From Desulfosporosinus youngiae DSM 17734 (GTDB taxonomy: Bacteria > Bacillota > Desulfitobacteriia > Desulfitobacteriales > Desulfitobacteriaceae): a DNA stretch of 64,000 bases. Under the pieces are notes generated by a model. The model was given only the letters and a program-made list of their open reading frames with translations, was not told the origin of the DNA and did not search any database. Position 1 is the first letter of the stretch, and every line of letters begins with the position of its first letter. Of the stretch, positions 18,351 to 27,989 are shown in pieces. The translations under genes and the position numbers were made by a program. The stretch covers positions 2,004,226 through 2,068,225 of the forward strand of contig NZ_CM001441.1 of the NCBI RefSeq assembly GCF_000244895.1, written 5' to 3'.

Positions 18351-19394
18351 ATGAAAGAAATCAGTCTATGGGCAGCGGGGAGGCAGTACCTCCGGGGGCA
18401 TAGCAAGGGCGTCCTTTTGTACTGTATCTTTGCCGGTGTCTTTGCCTTGGTGTTTTATCTGTATCAGCTTCCGGCGGAAGCGGTGCTCTATGCAGCTTTG
18501 CTCTGTGCCGTTCTGGGCCTCCTGGTCCTGACGGCGGATTTTCACGGCTATTATCAGCGCTGCAGAGTGCTCCGGGATTTGCGGAAACAGATCATGTTCA
18601 GCCTGGAAGGGCTTCCTGAGGCTAAGGGCTTATTGGAAGAGGAGTATCAGGAACTGATCGCCGCCCTATACCGGGATAAAATCAGGCTGGTTTCCCGGGC
18701 CGATAATGAGCGGAGCGATCTGGTGGATTATTATACCCTGTGGGCCCATCAGATCAAAACTCCTATCGCCGCCATGGGCCTCCTTCTCCAGTCCCTCCCC
18801 TTGGCGGAGGACCGGAGTACTGCTCAGAGTATGGAGCAGAATAGCGAGCTGGCCATGGAGCTGTTCAAAATTGAACAGTATGTGGAAATGGTGCTCCAAT
18901 ACCTGCGGCTGGAGAGTCCTTCCTCCGATTTTGTGCTGAAACGCTATGCTCTGGACGATATCGTCCGGCAGGCGGTGCGCAAATATGCCAAGATGTTTAT
19001 CCGCAAGAAAATCATCCTGGATTTCTCCCAGTTGAACTGTGACGTACTGACCGATGAAAAGTGGCTGGTGTTTGTGATTGAGCAGATCTTGTCCAATGCT
19101 TTGAAGTACACCCAGGAGGGGAAGATCTCCATTTATATGGCAAGAGACGGCACCAAAACCCTGGTGATCGCCGATACAGGGATAGGCATTGCCGGGGAAG
19201 ACCTGCCCCGGGTCTTTGAAAAAGGCTTTACCGGTTATAACGGCAGAAGGGATAAAAAGTCTACAGGGATCGGTCTCTATCTGTGTAAGCGGATTCTGAC
19301 CAAGCTGTCCCATACCATTGTGATTGAAGGGGAGCCGGGCAAAGGCACGAAAGTCAAGCTCGGCCTGGATACGGTGGATACAGTGCTGGAGTGA
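18351..19394 (+). CDS. Intramembrane-sensing histidine kinase, BceS-like
   Basis: 347 residues with two closely spaced N-terminal helices (about 20-65) and almost no extracellular loop, as in BceS-type kinases that sense through a transporter. The DHp box is YYTLWAHQIKTPIAAMGLLLQ, with the phospho-His near residue 133. The ATPase domain has N-box QILSNALKYT, G1 VIADTGIGI, and G2 KSTGIGLYLCKRIL. It should phosphorylate the regulator encoded just upstream. Confidence 0.9.
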   Translation: MKEISLWAAGRQYLRGHSKGVLLYCIFAGVFALVFYLYQLPAEAVLYAALLCAVLGLLVLTADFHGYYQRCRVLRDLRKQIMFSLEGLPEAKGLLEEEYQELIAALYRDKIRLVSRADNERSDLVDYYTLWAHQIKTPIAAMGLLLQSLPLAEDRSTAQSMEQNSELAMELFKIEQYVEMVLQYLRLESPSSDFVLKRYALDDIVRQAVRKYAKMFIRKKIILDFSQLNCDVLTDEKWLVFVIEQILSNALKYTQEGKISIYMARDGTKTLVIADTGIGIAGEDLPRVFEKGFTGYNGRRDKKSTGIGLYLCKRILTKLSHTIVIEGEPGKGTKVKLGLDTVDTVLE

Positions 19395-19455
19395 ACGCCC
19401 AAAGTGCATTATCAGATAATTACCTTTAGCCTACGTATGTAAAGGAGAAAAACAA

Positions 19456-20295
19456 ATGGAAAGAAAAATCAGTCAACAGGTTAGAGGCTATAGAACAAAG
19501 GACGGAGCCGGAGTGAGTTTGGTCAGGGTATTGGGAAACGGAACGGTTCAGGAATATGATCCGATTTTGATGCTCGATTCCTTTGATAGCACAAATCCGG
19601 ATGACTACACTGCGGGATTTCCAATGCATCCCCACAGAGGTATTGAAACAATTAGTTATGTGTATCGTGGATTTATGACTCATAGGGACAGCTTAGGAAA
19701 TGAGGATACAATAGGTGATGGAGAAGTACAATGGATGACAGCGGGTTCTGGTATTATGCATGAAGAAAAATTGCCGGCTGCCAAGCGGATGCTTGGTGTG
19801 CAGCTTTGGCTGAACCTTCCCGCAAAGGACAAAATGGCTCCTCCGGCCTATCACAGTATCAAAAACTCGGAAATTGAGGAAATAAAGTTTGATGGGGGCA
19901 AACTTAGACTGTTGGCGGGCGAATTTGAGGGAAGAAAAGGATATATGAGCAAATATCTTCCGCTTAACTATTACGATTTGCACCTCAACTCCAAGGCCTC
20001 GATTGTTTTGAATACAGAAAATGAGCGCTCTGTCATGGTGTTTACCCTTTTGGGGGACGCGTATATCGGGGGTAATCTGGTAAAGGAAAAGACGGCAGTA
20101 AAACTTACCTCTGGAGACGAGGCAGAGATAAGGGCTACCGATGAAAAAGCCCAAGTTTTATTCATAAGTTCAAAGCGACTGGCTGAACCGGTGGCTTGGG
20201 GCGGTCCTATCGTAATGAACACAAAAGAAGAATTGAATACAGCGTTTGATGAATTACAAAAAGGCACATTTATACAAAATAAAATCTCTTACTGA
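19456..20295 (+). CDS. Pirin family protein
   Basis: 279 residues, two cupin halves. The N-terminal cupin has the metal ligands of pirins: HPHRGIETI (two His) and the later pair in AGSGIMHEE (His and Glu). FDSTNPDDYTAGFPMHPH and VQLWLNLP are family signatures. Bacterial pirins have been described as quercetin dioxygenases or as modulators of central metabolism; no role can be assigned here. The start ATG follows AAAGGAG. It appears monocistronic. Confidence 0.88.
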   Translation: MERKISQQVRGYRTKDGAGVSLVRVLGNGTVQEYDPILMLDSFDSTNPDDYTAGFPMHPHRGIETISYVYRGFMTHRDSLGNEDTIGDGEVQWMTAGSGIMHEEKLPAAKRMLGVQLWLNLPAKDKMAPPAYHSIKNSEIEEIKFDGGKLRLLAGEFEGRKGYMSKYLPLNYYDLHLNSKASIVLNTENERSVMVFTLLGDAYIGGNLVKEKTAVKLTSGDEAEIRATDEKAQVLFISSKRLAEPVAWGGPIVMNTKEELNTAFDELQKGTFIQNKISY

Positions 20296-20433
20296 GAGTG
20301 TCAAATAGTCTTAGCTAGTTCAAAGAAGCCGGATTTATAAACTGAAAGCTGTGTAAAAAGGTCTGTTGACGGAAATGCTGAGGCTAACGCTGGGCCGTAC
20401 CTGCTTTGTTGTCTTATACAAAAGGGAAGGAAA

Positions 20434-20617
20434 TTAATGTGCCGTACTCTTTAAATTAAGCAGTGCAACACCGATAATAATTAATACTATACCTACGCCA
20501 TTATATATATTGAGTTGTTCTTTCCAATATAGAATTCCAATCACTGCCGTTAACGCAGTTCCTACGCCTGCCCAAATCGCGTAAGCTATACTCAAAAGCA
20601 CGTAGCCGTTCACTATT
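20434..20617 (-). pseudogene. C-terminal half of an SMR (EmrE/QacE-like) efflux protein
   Basis: A minus-strand frame reads YVLLSIAYAIWAGVGTALTA, then VIGILYWKE, and ends NLKSTAH before TAA at 20434. These are helices 3 and 4 of small multidrug resistance proteins. The first half, with the essential membrane Glu, is absent and no start codon exists, so the gene is broken. Confidence 0.75.
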
Positions 20618-20762
20618 TTTCCTCCTCAGTTAACGAAAGTAAGTAGTTTAAAACTTGATCACGTACATCTTCCCTTAGATTCAATCTGGTCATTTTCAAT
20701 ATAATTTTGAAGTACTCTCAAATCCCTGGCCATGGACTTAACTAGGTCCGGCCAAACAATAA

Positions 20763-20810
20763 GGGCTTGTACCAAGAATCTTACGCGCGTAAGATTCTTG
20801 GTACAAGCCC
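20763..20810. repeat. Dispersed palindrome, copy 1 (48 bp, perfect)
   Basis: The sequence from GGGCTTGTACC to GGTACAAGCCC is a perfect palindrome centred on a GCGC. An almost identical 50-bp copy is at 51494-51543 and a diverged one at 53294-53326. The right flank also resembles that of copy 3, so the repeated unit is longer than the palindrome. The rest of 20296-21040 holds only the SMR fragment and a short unassignable frame (20732-20962). Confidence 0.8.
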
Positions 20811-21040
20811 GGGAGGAGGCTCTCATTTTTATGATGAAGAATTATGAACTATTTTGCTTTCGTCTTTGCTGTTTTTCGCTTGAAAAAAGACGCAGGGAAT
20901 ACATATATACGAAGGTAGGCAGAGATCAGAAAAGTATCCGCAATGGCAGATACCTCTGCTAAAGAGTTTGTTTGAGCCAGCAATCCAGGTCAAGAATTAC
21001 TTCTCCTTTTGGTTTATGCTATAGCTCGGGAGGTGAGAAA

Positions 21041-21946
21041 ATGAATCAGGTTGAAGGAATCAGGGCAGTGCAAAGAATGCAGGATTATATTGAGGACCAT
21101 ATATCCGAAGAGATTACCCTTAAGCAACTCGCCAATGCTGCCGGTTATTCTCCCTGGCACTCAGGGAGAATTTTTAAAGAGATAACTGGGAGAACCCCCT
21201 TTGACTATATTCGTGCATTAAGATTAACCGGAGCAGCTCTGGTTCTTCGTGATGAGGAACGAAAAGTAATCGATGTTGCCTTGGATTTTGTTTTTGACTC
21301 TCACGAAGGCTTTACCCGTGCTTTTGCCAAAGAATTTGGCTTACCCCCTAAAAGATATAGTCAAAACACTCCGCCCATTCAGCTTTTTATGCCTGAAAAA
21401 GTTTTCGATACCTTCCGAGCATTGCATAAAGGAGGAATGACTATGAGTGAGAAGAAAACAACCAAAACCGTATTTGTGCAAATTATTGAACGTCCGTCCA
21501 GAAAGGTACTTCTAAAGCGGGGAATCAAAGCAAGGGATTATTTTGGCTATTGCGAGGAAGTCGGCTGTGATGTGTGGTCAATGCTTTCAAGTGTTAAAGA
21601 AGCAATTTATGAACCCATTGGAATGTGGCTGCCGGAAAGCCTGATCAAAGATGGTACTTCCCAATATGTACAGGGAGTGGAGGTGCCCCTTGCCTACAAC
21701 AATGCTGTTCCGGACGGATATGATCTGATTGAGCTGCCGCCATGCCAGATGATGGTATTTCAGGGAGAACCTTATAACGATGATGACTTTATGGACGAAA
21801 TCGGCGAAATATGGCAGCACATTGAAAAATTCGACCCCAAAATTTACGGATTTAACTGGGAACCTGAAGCAGCACCGAGATTTCAGCTTGCCCCGATGGG
21901 GTATAGAGGGTATATTGAGGCCCGGCCTGTTGTTGCTGTGAATTAA
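21041..21946 (+). CDS. AraC-family regulator with GyrI-like effector domain
   Basis: 301 residues from the ATG at 21041, which follows a perfect GGGAGGTG; the frame is open further upstream but without a site. Residues 10-110 contain two helix-turn-helix motifs (ITLKQLANAAGYSPWHSGRIFKEITG; VALDFVFDSHEGFTRAFAKEFG). Residues about 145-300 form a GyrI-like small-molecule binding domain (RPSRKVLLKRGIKA, YVQGVEVP, FQGEPYNDDDFMDEIGEIW). Regulators of this design sense organic cations or drugs, which fits the broken SMR pump upstream. Targets are unknown. Confidence 0.85.
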   Translation: MNQVEGIRAVQRMQDYIEDHISEEITLKQLANAAGYSPWHSGRIFKEITGRTPFDYIRALRLTGAALVLRDEERKVIDVALDFVFDSHEGFTRAFAKEFGLPPKRYSQNTPPIQLFMPEKVFDTFRALHKGGMTMSEKKTTKTVFVQIIERPSRKVLLKRGIKARDYFGYCEEVGCDVWSMLSSVKEAIYEPIGMWLPESLIKDGTSQYVQGVEVPLAYNNAVPDGYDLIELPPCQMMVFQGEPYNDDDFMDEIGEIWQHIEKFDPKIYGFNWEPEAAPRFQLAPMGYRGYIEARPVVAVN

Positions 21947-21955
21947 CTCCCCCAA

Positions 21956-21992
21956 AACCCCGGCAATCGTTTAGAGTGCCGGGGTTTTTTCC
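21956..21992 (+). terminator. Intrinsic terminator
   Basis: AACCCCGGCA / TGCCGGGGTT stem followed by TTTT, right after the AraC-family gene. Confidence 0.85.
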
Positions 21993-22046
21993 GAAATCTT
22001 AGCCTATGATGATTTGTATGTAAAAAGTGGGGGGCAGCCGAGTGAA

Positions 22047-22106
22047 AAATCAATCAGCAGTTGTCTCTGCCGCCGGGGACGGTTCAGCTGCTGGTTGATT
22101 TTTTTT
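22047..22106 (+). terminator. Second stem-loop with T run
   Basis: AAATCAATCAGCAG pairs with CTGCTGGTTGATTT across a 27-nt loop and is followed by a long T tract. The stretch from here to 22424 has no assignable gene; it is the leader of the sigma-54 activator gene. Confidence 0.65.
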
Positions 22107-22424
22107 ATCCTAAGTAGGTTTTTTCTGGAATTTTAGCGAATATAGAGGAGTACTAAAGTCAAGTTAAGTAACTGTTTTTCTAAAACTCTATGTTAGCTAT
22201 ACGCAAAGAAGAGAAAGAGATTGTTTTGGCGAGAAGAAAGGATCGTTCCCAATACTGAAAACCAACAATTCGCCCGGCTGTCAGTGCCATGATGTCTTCA
22301 GGTTTGGCAGGGTTTAAGAACTTCTTTGCAGAAGGAATGTTATGAATATTTAAATTTCAGTTTAAAATTGAGCTGTTTTAGAATTGAACAGGGATTCCAG
22401 ACTTTACGATTGGGGGAACCTTTA

Positions 22425-24188
22425 ATGGGCTATGAAAGTACAGAGAGCGAGAAGCCAGGAATGCTTAGCAATGAACTTCGAGCTGTGCTTGACTCAGTCT
22501 ACAATGGAATTATCGCTGTTGATATCAATGGCAAAATAACCTATATCAACGAAACTGCCAGGAAGTTTATGGAAGGCGGAGAAGAAATTATCGGGCGTGA
22601 TGTCAATGAACTTATTCCTTTGTCTGAGATCAAGGATGTTTTACATAGTGCAGAGCCCCAATATGGAGTTAAGCTGCAGATTGGGGATAGAACCGTATTA
22701 ACCAATCGCACGCCCATAATAATTAATGGGCAAATAACCGGAGCGGTAAGTTCTTTTATAGATATTACCGACCTGGAATTGGTCTCTCACCAAATCCATT
22801 CTGTTCAGGAACTGAATAGCGAACTCAGCGCCTTGATCGATTCTTCGGCTGACGGTTTAGTCATTTCAGATGGTAAAGGCTGCATAATCCGCATGAACAA
22901 GGCCTACCGCTTAATGCTTGGCATCCCCCTTGAGGAGAATTTTACAGGACAACCTGTCACAGAACTTGTCACAAGAGGTTACTTATCAGAACTTGTCACA
23001 GCTAAAGTACTCCAAACCCTTAACTCCGCTACGATGATTCAGGAAATTAAGGGTAGGGAAATTCTCTTTACAGGGACCCCTGTTTTCAATACCAAGGGCG
23101 AGGTAGTACGTGTCATTGCCAATATACGGGACCTCACTGAACTAAATTCCCTGCGGCGGAATCTTCATAAATTTTCTCAAGAGATGGATAGCTATCGCTC
23201 TGAACTATCCCGCTTAAAGATAAAAGCCTTTGAGGAGGGCTTTATCTTTAATAGCCCTGAAATCCGAAAAATTGTGGAATTATCCATTCGTGTGGCGCCG
23301 GTGGATACCAATGTGCTGATCACCGGGGAATCCGGCGTAGGCAAGGAAATTATAACCCGGATGATTCGGGAAGCAAGCAAGCGATCCGCCGGACCTTTTA
23401 TTAAAATTAATTGCGGAGCTCTCTCCCCAGGTCTGATCGAGTCGGAACTGTTCGGTTATGAGGAAGGAGCCTTTACAGGGGCCTCCAAGAAGGGCAAACC
23501 CGGAATCTTTGAGCTTGCTTTCAATGGAACCTTATTCCTCGATGAAGTGGGTGAACTTCCCCTTGACCTTCAAGTCAAGTTACTGAGAGTGATTCAGGAA
23601 AAGGAGATTACCCGCCTGGGCGGGACCCAAAGTATTCCTGTTGACGTGCGCTTGATTACAGCGACAAACCGCAATTTAGAGCAAATGGTTAAAGAGGGGA
23701 CGTTCCGCCAGGATCTTTATTATCGCTTAAATGTTGTCAATATTTATGTCCCGCCTCTCCGCGAACGCGTAACCGATATTCCTATGTTGGCGGAATACTT
23801 TATGCGTAAATTCTCGAAGCAATATAATCTTAACCGCAAGATTTCTCCGGAACTCATGCAGGCTTTTACGGAACATGATTGGCCGGGAAACATTCGTGAA
23901 CTTGAAAATACCATTGAACGAATGGTAATTTTAAGCCCTGATGAAGGGATCGATCCTTCTTTATTTAATGGCTCTAAAGAAATAACTGCCGCAGATCCGC
24001 TTCCCCTCAGTCTTTTGAAAGATGCCTTAGCCGAAACCGAGAAGAAAATGATCTTACAAGCCTATCATTTGAGCAAAAGTACCAGGAAAGCCGCTGCAAT
24101 GTTAGGCATTAATCAATCTACCGTAGTACGCAAGCTGAAGCTTTATAGAAAAGAAAGTTTGGTGATGCCGGGAAACATCACTGATTAG
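22425..24188 (+). CDS. Sigma-54-dependent transcriptional activator with two PAS domains
   Basis: About 587 residues from the ATG at 22425, preceded by GGGGGAA; an upstream TTG at 22326 is less likely. Two PAS domains occupy about residues 15-130 (VLDSVYNGIIAVDINGKITY) and 140-250 (LIDSSADGLVISDGKG). The AAA+ domain follows with Walker A GESGVGKE, the sigma-54 contact motif GAFTGA, Walker B TLFLDEVGELPL and the arginine-finger region. A Fis-type helix-turn-helix ends the protein (STRKAAAMLGINQSTVVRKL). It most likely activates the sigma-54 promoter 135 bp downstream, driving the first mutase operon; PAS domains would sense a substrate or redox signal. Confidence 0.92.
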   Translation: MGYESTESEKPGMLSNELRAVLDSVYNGIIAVDINGKITYINETARKFMEGGEEIIGRDVNELIPLSEIKDVLHSAEPQYGVKLQIGDRTVLTNRTPIIINGQITGAVSSFIDITDLELVSHQIHSVQELNSELSALIDSSADGLVISDGKGCIIRMNKAYRLMLGIPLEENFTGQPVTELVTRGYLSELVTAKVLQTLNSATMIQEIKGREILFTGTPVFNTKGEVVRVIANIRDLTELNSLRRNLHKFSQEMDSYRSELSRLKIKAFEEGFIFNSPEIRKIVELSIRVAPVDTNVLITGESGVGKEIITRMIREASKRSAGPFIKINCGALSPGLIESELFGYEEGAFTGASKKGKPGIFELAFNGTLFLDEVGELPLDLQVKLLRVIQEKEITRLGGTQSIPVDVRLITATNRNLEQMVKEGTFRQDLYYRLNVVNIYVPPLRERVTDIPMLAEYFMRKFSKQYNLNRKISPELMQAFTEHDWPGNIRELENTIERMVILSPDEGIDPSLFNGSKEITAADPLPLSLLKDALAETEKKMILQAYHLSKSTRKAAAMLGINQSTVVRKLKLYRKESLVMPGNITD

Positions 24189-24224
24189 CTGGCGCATCAG
24201 AGATTGCCGGTAAAATGACCTGAA

Positions 24225-24250
24225 GCGATGCAATAGAGCATCGCGTATTT
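24225..24250. promoter_or_regulatory. Dyad: activator site or terminator
   Basis: GCGATGC-N6-GCATCGC lies 90 bp upstream of the -24 element, the usual place for an enhancer site of a sigma-54 activator. A TATTTTTTT run follows it, so it may equally be the terminator of the activator gene. A half-site GCGATGC recurs at about 24293. Confidence 0.5.
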
Positions 24251-24322
24251 TTTTGCTTAATTTCTGTGTCTGAAAATTCGAACAAAAGGCTGGCGATGCG
24301 TTGCCTGAATATTGAAAATATG

Positions 24323-24339
24323 ATGGCATATTTTTTGCA
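24323..24339 (+). promoter_or_regulatory. Sigma-54 (-24/-12) promoter of first mutase operon
   Basis: TGGCATATTTTTTGCA matches the TGGCAC-N5-TTGCW consensus: GG (24325-24326) and GC (24337-24338) are exactly 10 nt apart. It stands between a sigma-54 activator gene and the SDR gene, 120 bp before the latter's start. Confidence 0.85.
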
Positions 24340-24460
24340 TTACATTTAGATGAGCGCGCCCTAAAGGGTTAAAGGAACAGGCAGGTTCGTACCAGCAAGC
24401 GGCCGTTGAAAATCCGCGGGCAGAGATAATTTAAAGATCAGGACGAAAGGATGGTAAGCC

Positions 24461-25207
24461 ATGAAAATTAAAGACAGAGTTGCCCTGGTAACAGGCAGCG
24501 GTCAGGGATTAGGAAAAGCAATTGCTTTCGCCTTAGCCAATGAAGGGGCTGACCTGGCAATTAACGATATCTCCCTGAATGAAGTAAAAGCCCGGGAGAC
24601 CGTTTGGGAACTTCGTAAAATAGGAACCGACGCTGAGGTTTTTCTCGCGGACGTGACTCAGGAACGTGAAGTCCAGCAGATGGTTGAGGAAATCATAGCC
24701 CGTTTCGGACGTATCGATATCCTGGTTAATAATGCCGGTATTAATCGTGACGGTTTGATCCATAAAGGCAATTTACAGAATTGGCAGGCCGTAATGGATG
24801 TCAATCTTACCGGGCCTTTTATCTGTACAAAAGCCGTCTTGCCTGGTATGAGACAAAATAATTATGGCCGGATTGTCAATATCTCATCTCTTACGGCCAG
24901 ACTGGGTATCCCGGGGACGGGGTATTATGCGTCAACAAAATCGGGGTTAATCGCCTTAACTAAAGTTACGGCTGCTGAGAATATGTCCAAAGGAATTACC
25001 TGTAATGCCCTGGCCCCCGGTTATATTAAAACGGATATGATGATGAACTATCCTGAAGAACAACTTCAGGCACTCATTGCCAGGATTCCAGCCGGCCGTT
25101 TAGCGGAACCGGCTGAAATCGCCGATGTGGTTGCCTTTGTCGCGGCTGATTCTGCAGCCTACATGACAGGTGCGGTGATCGATATCAATGGAGGGTATTT
25201 TATTTAG
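24461..25207 (+). CDS. Short-chain dehydrogenase/reductase (FabG-like)
   Basis: 248 residues. The NAD(P)-binding motif TGSGQGLG is at 11-18, NNAG near 90, and the catalytic Ser-Tyr-Lys in NISSLTARLGIPGTGYYASTKSG. The C-terminal GAVIDINGGYFI is standard. D-x-x (NDIS) after strand 2 suggests NAD(H) preference. As first gene of the sigma-54 operon it probably oxidises or reduces a hydroxyacyl/ketoacyl-CoA made or used by the mutase. Its stop lies next to the start of the MeaB gene. Confidence 0.88.
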   Translation: MKIKDRVALVTGSGQGLGKAIAFALANEGADLAINDISLNEVKARETVWELRKIGTDAEVFLADVTQEREVQQMVEEIIARFGRIDILVNNAGINRDGLIHKGNLQNWQAVMDVNLTGPFICTKAVLPGMRQNNYGRIVNISSLTARLGIPGTGYYASTKSGLIALTKVTAAENMSKGITCNALAPGYIKTDMMMNYPEEQLQALIARIPAGRLAEPAEIADVVAFVAADSAAYMTGAVIDINGGYFI

Positions 25208-25256
25208 AGATCACTCAAAACGCCTATTGACAAAGTTTGCTATGGGAGATGCGGAG

Positions 25257-26213
25257 ATGGAAAAACTTATTGAAGGCTTCATCCAAAAAGACCGAATGGC
25301 TCTTAGTAAGCTGATCACGCTGGTCGAGAACGATAGCCCTGAATCCCTGGATATTATGAAGGCAATCTATCCCCTGACAGGTAAAGCGTATGTTCTCGGG
25401 GTTACCGGTCCTCCCGGCGCTGGAAAAAGTACCTTAGTTGATAAGTTAATTCGTAATTTCAGAAGTAAGGCTGATGGTGTCGGTGTGCTCTGTATAGACC
25501 CCAGCAGTATTTTCGGCGGGGGGGCTTTTCTTGGTGACCGGGTGCGAATGGAGTGGGCTTACCAAGATGACGGTGTCTACTTGCGGAGTCTGGCCACCCG
25601 TGGTGCTCTGGGCGGTTTGGCTCCCCGGGTAAGTGAAATTATTAAACTGATGGACGCCTTTGGGAAAGAGGTTATCATTGTCGAAACCGTAGGAGTGGGT
25701 CAAATGGAAGCCGATATCCTTCGTTATGCCGACACCAAGATTGTTGTTTCCGTTCCGGGACTGGGCGATCAGATGCAGGCCTTAAAGGCCGGAATCTTAG
25801 AAATTGCCGATGTCTTAGTTGTCAATAAAGCGGATCTCCCCGGTGCCCGGGATGTGGTCGACGACCTGCAAATGATGCTCTATTTGAGGAAAGACAGTGA
25901 CTGGACCCCGGAAATTATCCTGACGGAAGCCCTCCATGACCGGGGGATCTCAGACCTGGATGCAGCCCTGGAAAGACACAGAACATTTTTAGGGCAATCG
26001 GGATTAAAAGAACGACAGACCCGTCTGCAGCGTGAACATGCCTGCTATAGGGCTGTAGAAGAAGGATTAAAAAACTACCTGCGTGAAAGCTTTTTAGAAG
26101 CTGAGGAAGTTAAAGATATTTTCAGGAGAGTTCAGGAGGAAGGCTTAAATCCCTATCAGGCCGCCGCTGAAATTCTGCAATTGCTTTTTAGCAAGACATG
26201 TAGAGGAAGGTGA
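25257..26213 (+). CDS. meaB: MeaB/ArgK-type G-protein chaperone of B12 mutase
   Basis: About 318 residues from the ATG at 25257 (GGGAG 8 nt upstream, MEKLIEGF start as in the family); the frame extends back to 25188 inside the SDR gene. P-loop GPPGAGKST, Mg-binding region DPSSIFGGGAFLGDRVRM, switch segment VETVGVGQ and base-specificity NKAD are all present. MeaB proteins gate adenosylcobalamin loading and protect acyl-CoA mutases from inactivation, using GTP. The mutase gene follows after 6 nt. Confidence 0.92.
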   Translation: MEKLIEGFIQKDRMALSKLITLVENDSPESLDIMKAIYPLTGKAYVLGVTGPPGAGKSTLVDKLIRNFRSKADGVGVLCIDPSSIFGGGAFLGDRVRMEWAYQDDGVYLRSLATRGALGGLAPRVSEIIKLMDAFGKEVIIVETVGVGQMEADILRYADTKIVVSVPGLGDQMQALKAGILEIADVLVVNKADLPGARDVVDDLQMMLYLRKDSDWTPEIILTEALHDRGISDLDAALERHRTFLGQSGLKERQTRLQREHACYRAVEEGLKNYLRESFLEAEEVKDIFRRVQEEGLNPYQAAAEILQLLFSKTCRGR

Positions 26214-26219
26214 ATAATT

Positions 26220-27980
26220 ATGCCAAGTGAACAGCCGAAAACAACGGCAGAGATACTTGAAGAGACCGGTAAGAAAACTGAAAATTGTCAGGTCTATGAC
26301 CCGGCGTATCTGGCCAAAGTTCAGGATGGTCTGAAGGAATGGAAAAAAGAAAAGGTTAAAGCCCAGGATCTCGCCAATTGGGAAAGTATTCCTCTAACCG
26401 TTCTGGGTTCTGAAATTCCCCGGGAACTGATCTATACTCCCTTGAATACTGCCGGTACGGATTACTGTGCTCAACTGGGAAATCCGGGCGAAGCCCCCTT
26501 CACCCGGGGAATTCATAGTAATATGTATCGCGGCCGTACCTTTACCCAGCGTCAATTGGTCGGTTTTGGCGGTCCGGAGGACACGAACCTGCGCATAAAG
26601 TATTTGCTGAATCACGGAGCGACAGGAATTAATCTCCTTTTTGATATGCCGACGATTCAAATGTATGACTGTGACGACCCAATGGCCCAAGGTTCCGTGG
26701 GGTCCTGCGGAGTCAGTGTCAACCATGTTCAGGACTGGGAATTGCTTTATGAAGGGATTGATATTGCTAAAGAAACCTCCTCCATCGTTACCCACTACCC
26801 TTCCAATACGGCCTGCCTATTCCCTATGTATCTGGTCATGGCCGAAAGAAGAGGGGTGCCTTGGGAGCAGCTGCAAGGCAGTTCCCAAAATGATATGACC
26901 CTTGAAGAACTGGTGCGCAATTCTTCTGAATACATCCCACCTAAAGATTGTTTCCGGATTGAGTGTGACAATATTGAATTCATCCGCCGGAATGTGCCGA
27001 AGTGGAATTTCATTACTCTTAATGGCTATAATTTCCGGGAATTCGGGACATCCGGCGTTACGGAGATGGCGGTAGCGGCAACTCACGGGATGGCCATCCT
27101 GGATGAAATGATCCGCCGCGGTTACGAAGTGGATTGGGTAGCTGAGAGATTAGCCTTCTTCTGGTCCGGAGGGATGGATATTTTCGAGGAGGTCGCCAGA
27201 CTGCGGGCCATGAGGAGACTTTGGTACAGAATCCTTAAGTATAAGTATCAGGCGAAGAAGGACCGGTCAACCTGGATGAGATGTCATCTCCAGACTTCCG
27301 GGATCAGCTTGGTCAGGGAAGAGCCCTATAACAATGCCATTCGCTCGGCTTTTGAGGCCTTGGCTGCCGTTCTTGGCGGGGTCCAGTCTTTGCATGTCGA
27401 TTCCTATGACGAGGCAATTTCCGTTCCTTCTGAGGAAGCGTCCCTGCTTTCGTTACGGACCCAGCAAATTATTGAACATGAAACAGGAGTTACCGCTGTC
27501 GTTGATCCCTTGGGAGGTTCTTATTACGTAGAGGCTCTGACTAATCAGATGGAAGAGAAGATCTTAGCCGAGATCACAGAGATTGAGAACCAGGGGGGCT
27601 ATGTGGAAGCTATTGCCAACGGCTATCTCAGCCGGAAAATATACCATTATATGTATAAAGAACAAATGCGGATTGAAAAGGGTGAGATTAAAATTGTCGG
27701 TCATAATTACCAAAAAAGCAGTGCGGGGGAAGACTTTGAAGCCTTCCGTTATCCTGAGGAATGTGAGGCCAGACAATTACAGCGCCTTGAGGCTCACAGA
27801 AAGAAGAGAAATAGTGCCGGGGTTGAAAAAGCCCTTCATGACTTAAAGATAGCCTGCAGAGAGGGTAAGAACGTCATGGAATATACGGTGAATTGTGCCC
27901 GGGCAGGTTGTACGGTTGGTGAACAATGGAAGATTTTTAAAGAAGTTTTTGGCCTTTGGAAACGGCCCGGTGTATTTTAA
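26220..27980 (+). CDS. Adenosylcobalamin-dependent acyl-CoA mutase, large subunit, atypical active site
   Basis: 586 residues forming the substrate-binding TIM barrel of the methylmalonyl-CoA mutase family; the B12 domain is a separate protein. Family blocks are clear: YRGRTFTQRQLVGFGG, INLLFDMPT, SSQNDMTLEELVRN, YNNAIRSAFEALAAVLGG, VVDPLGGSYYVEALT. Aligning by eye with methylmalonyl-CoA mutase, the Tyr of RQYAG is Leu113, the carboxylate-binding Arg is kept (Arg233), and the catalytic His of SGYHxREAG is Asn271 (NGYNFREFG). This fits neither the methylmalonyl, isobutyryl nor hydroxyisobutyryl classes, so the substrate is open; a carboxylated acyl-CoA is the best guess from the Arg. It is slightly longer at the N-terminus than isobutyryl-CoA mutase large subunits. 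Confidence 0.88.
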   Translation: MPSEQPKTTAEILEETGKKTENCQVYDPAYLAKVQDGLKEWKKEKVKAQDLANWESIPLTVLGSEIPRELIYTPLNTAGTDYCAQLGNPGEAPFTRGIHSNMYRGRTFTQRQLVGFGGPEDTNLRIKYLLNHGATGINLLFDMPTIQMYDCDDPMAQGSVGSCGVSVNHVQDWELLYEGIDIAKETSSIVTHYPSNTACLFPMYLVMAERRGVPWEQLQGSSQNDMTLEELVRNSSEYIPPKDCFRIECDNIEFIRRNVPKWNFITLNGYNFREFGTSGVTEMAVAATHGMAILDEMIRRGYEVDWVAERLAFFWSGGMDIFEEVARLRAMRRLWYRILKYKYQAKKDRSTWMRCHLQTSGISLVREEPYNNAIRSAFEALAAVLGGVQSLHVDSYDEAISVPSEEASLLSLRTQQIIEHETGVTAVVDPLGGSYYVEALTNQMEEKILAEITEIENQGGYVEAIANGYLSRKIYHYMYKEQMRIEKGEIKIVGHNYQKSSAGEDFEAFRYPEECEARQLQRLEAHRKKRNSAGVEKALHDLKIACREGKNVMEYTVNCARAGCTVGEQWKIFKEVFGLWKRPGVF

Positions 27981-27989
27981 AGGAAAGGG

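Noticed and set aside
18666-19409. 247-codon minus-strand frame over the histidine kinase gene
   Set aside because: Antisense shadow of an intact kinase with all motifs; no start signal.
20732-21040. Protein-coding frame across palindrome copy 1 and upstream extension of the AraC gene
   Set aside because: The frame is produced by the repeat itself (similar residues appear at copy 3), and the AraC gene has a perfect site at 21041.
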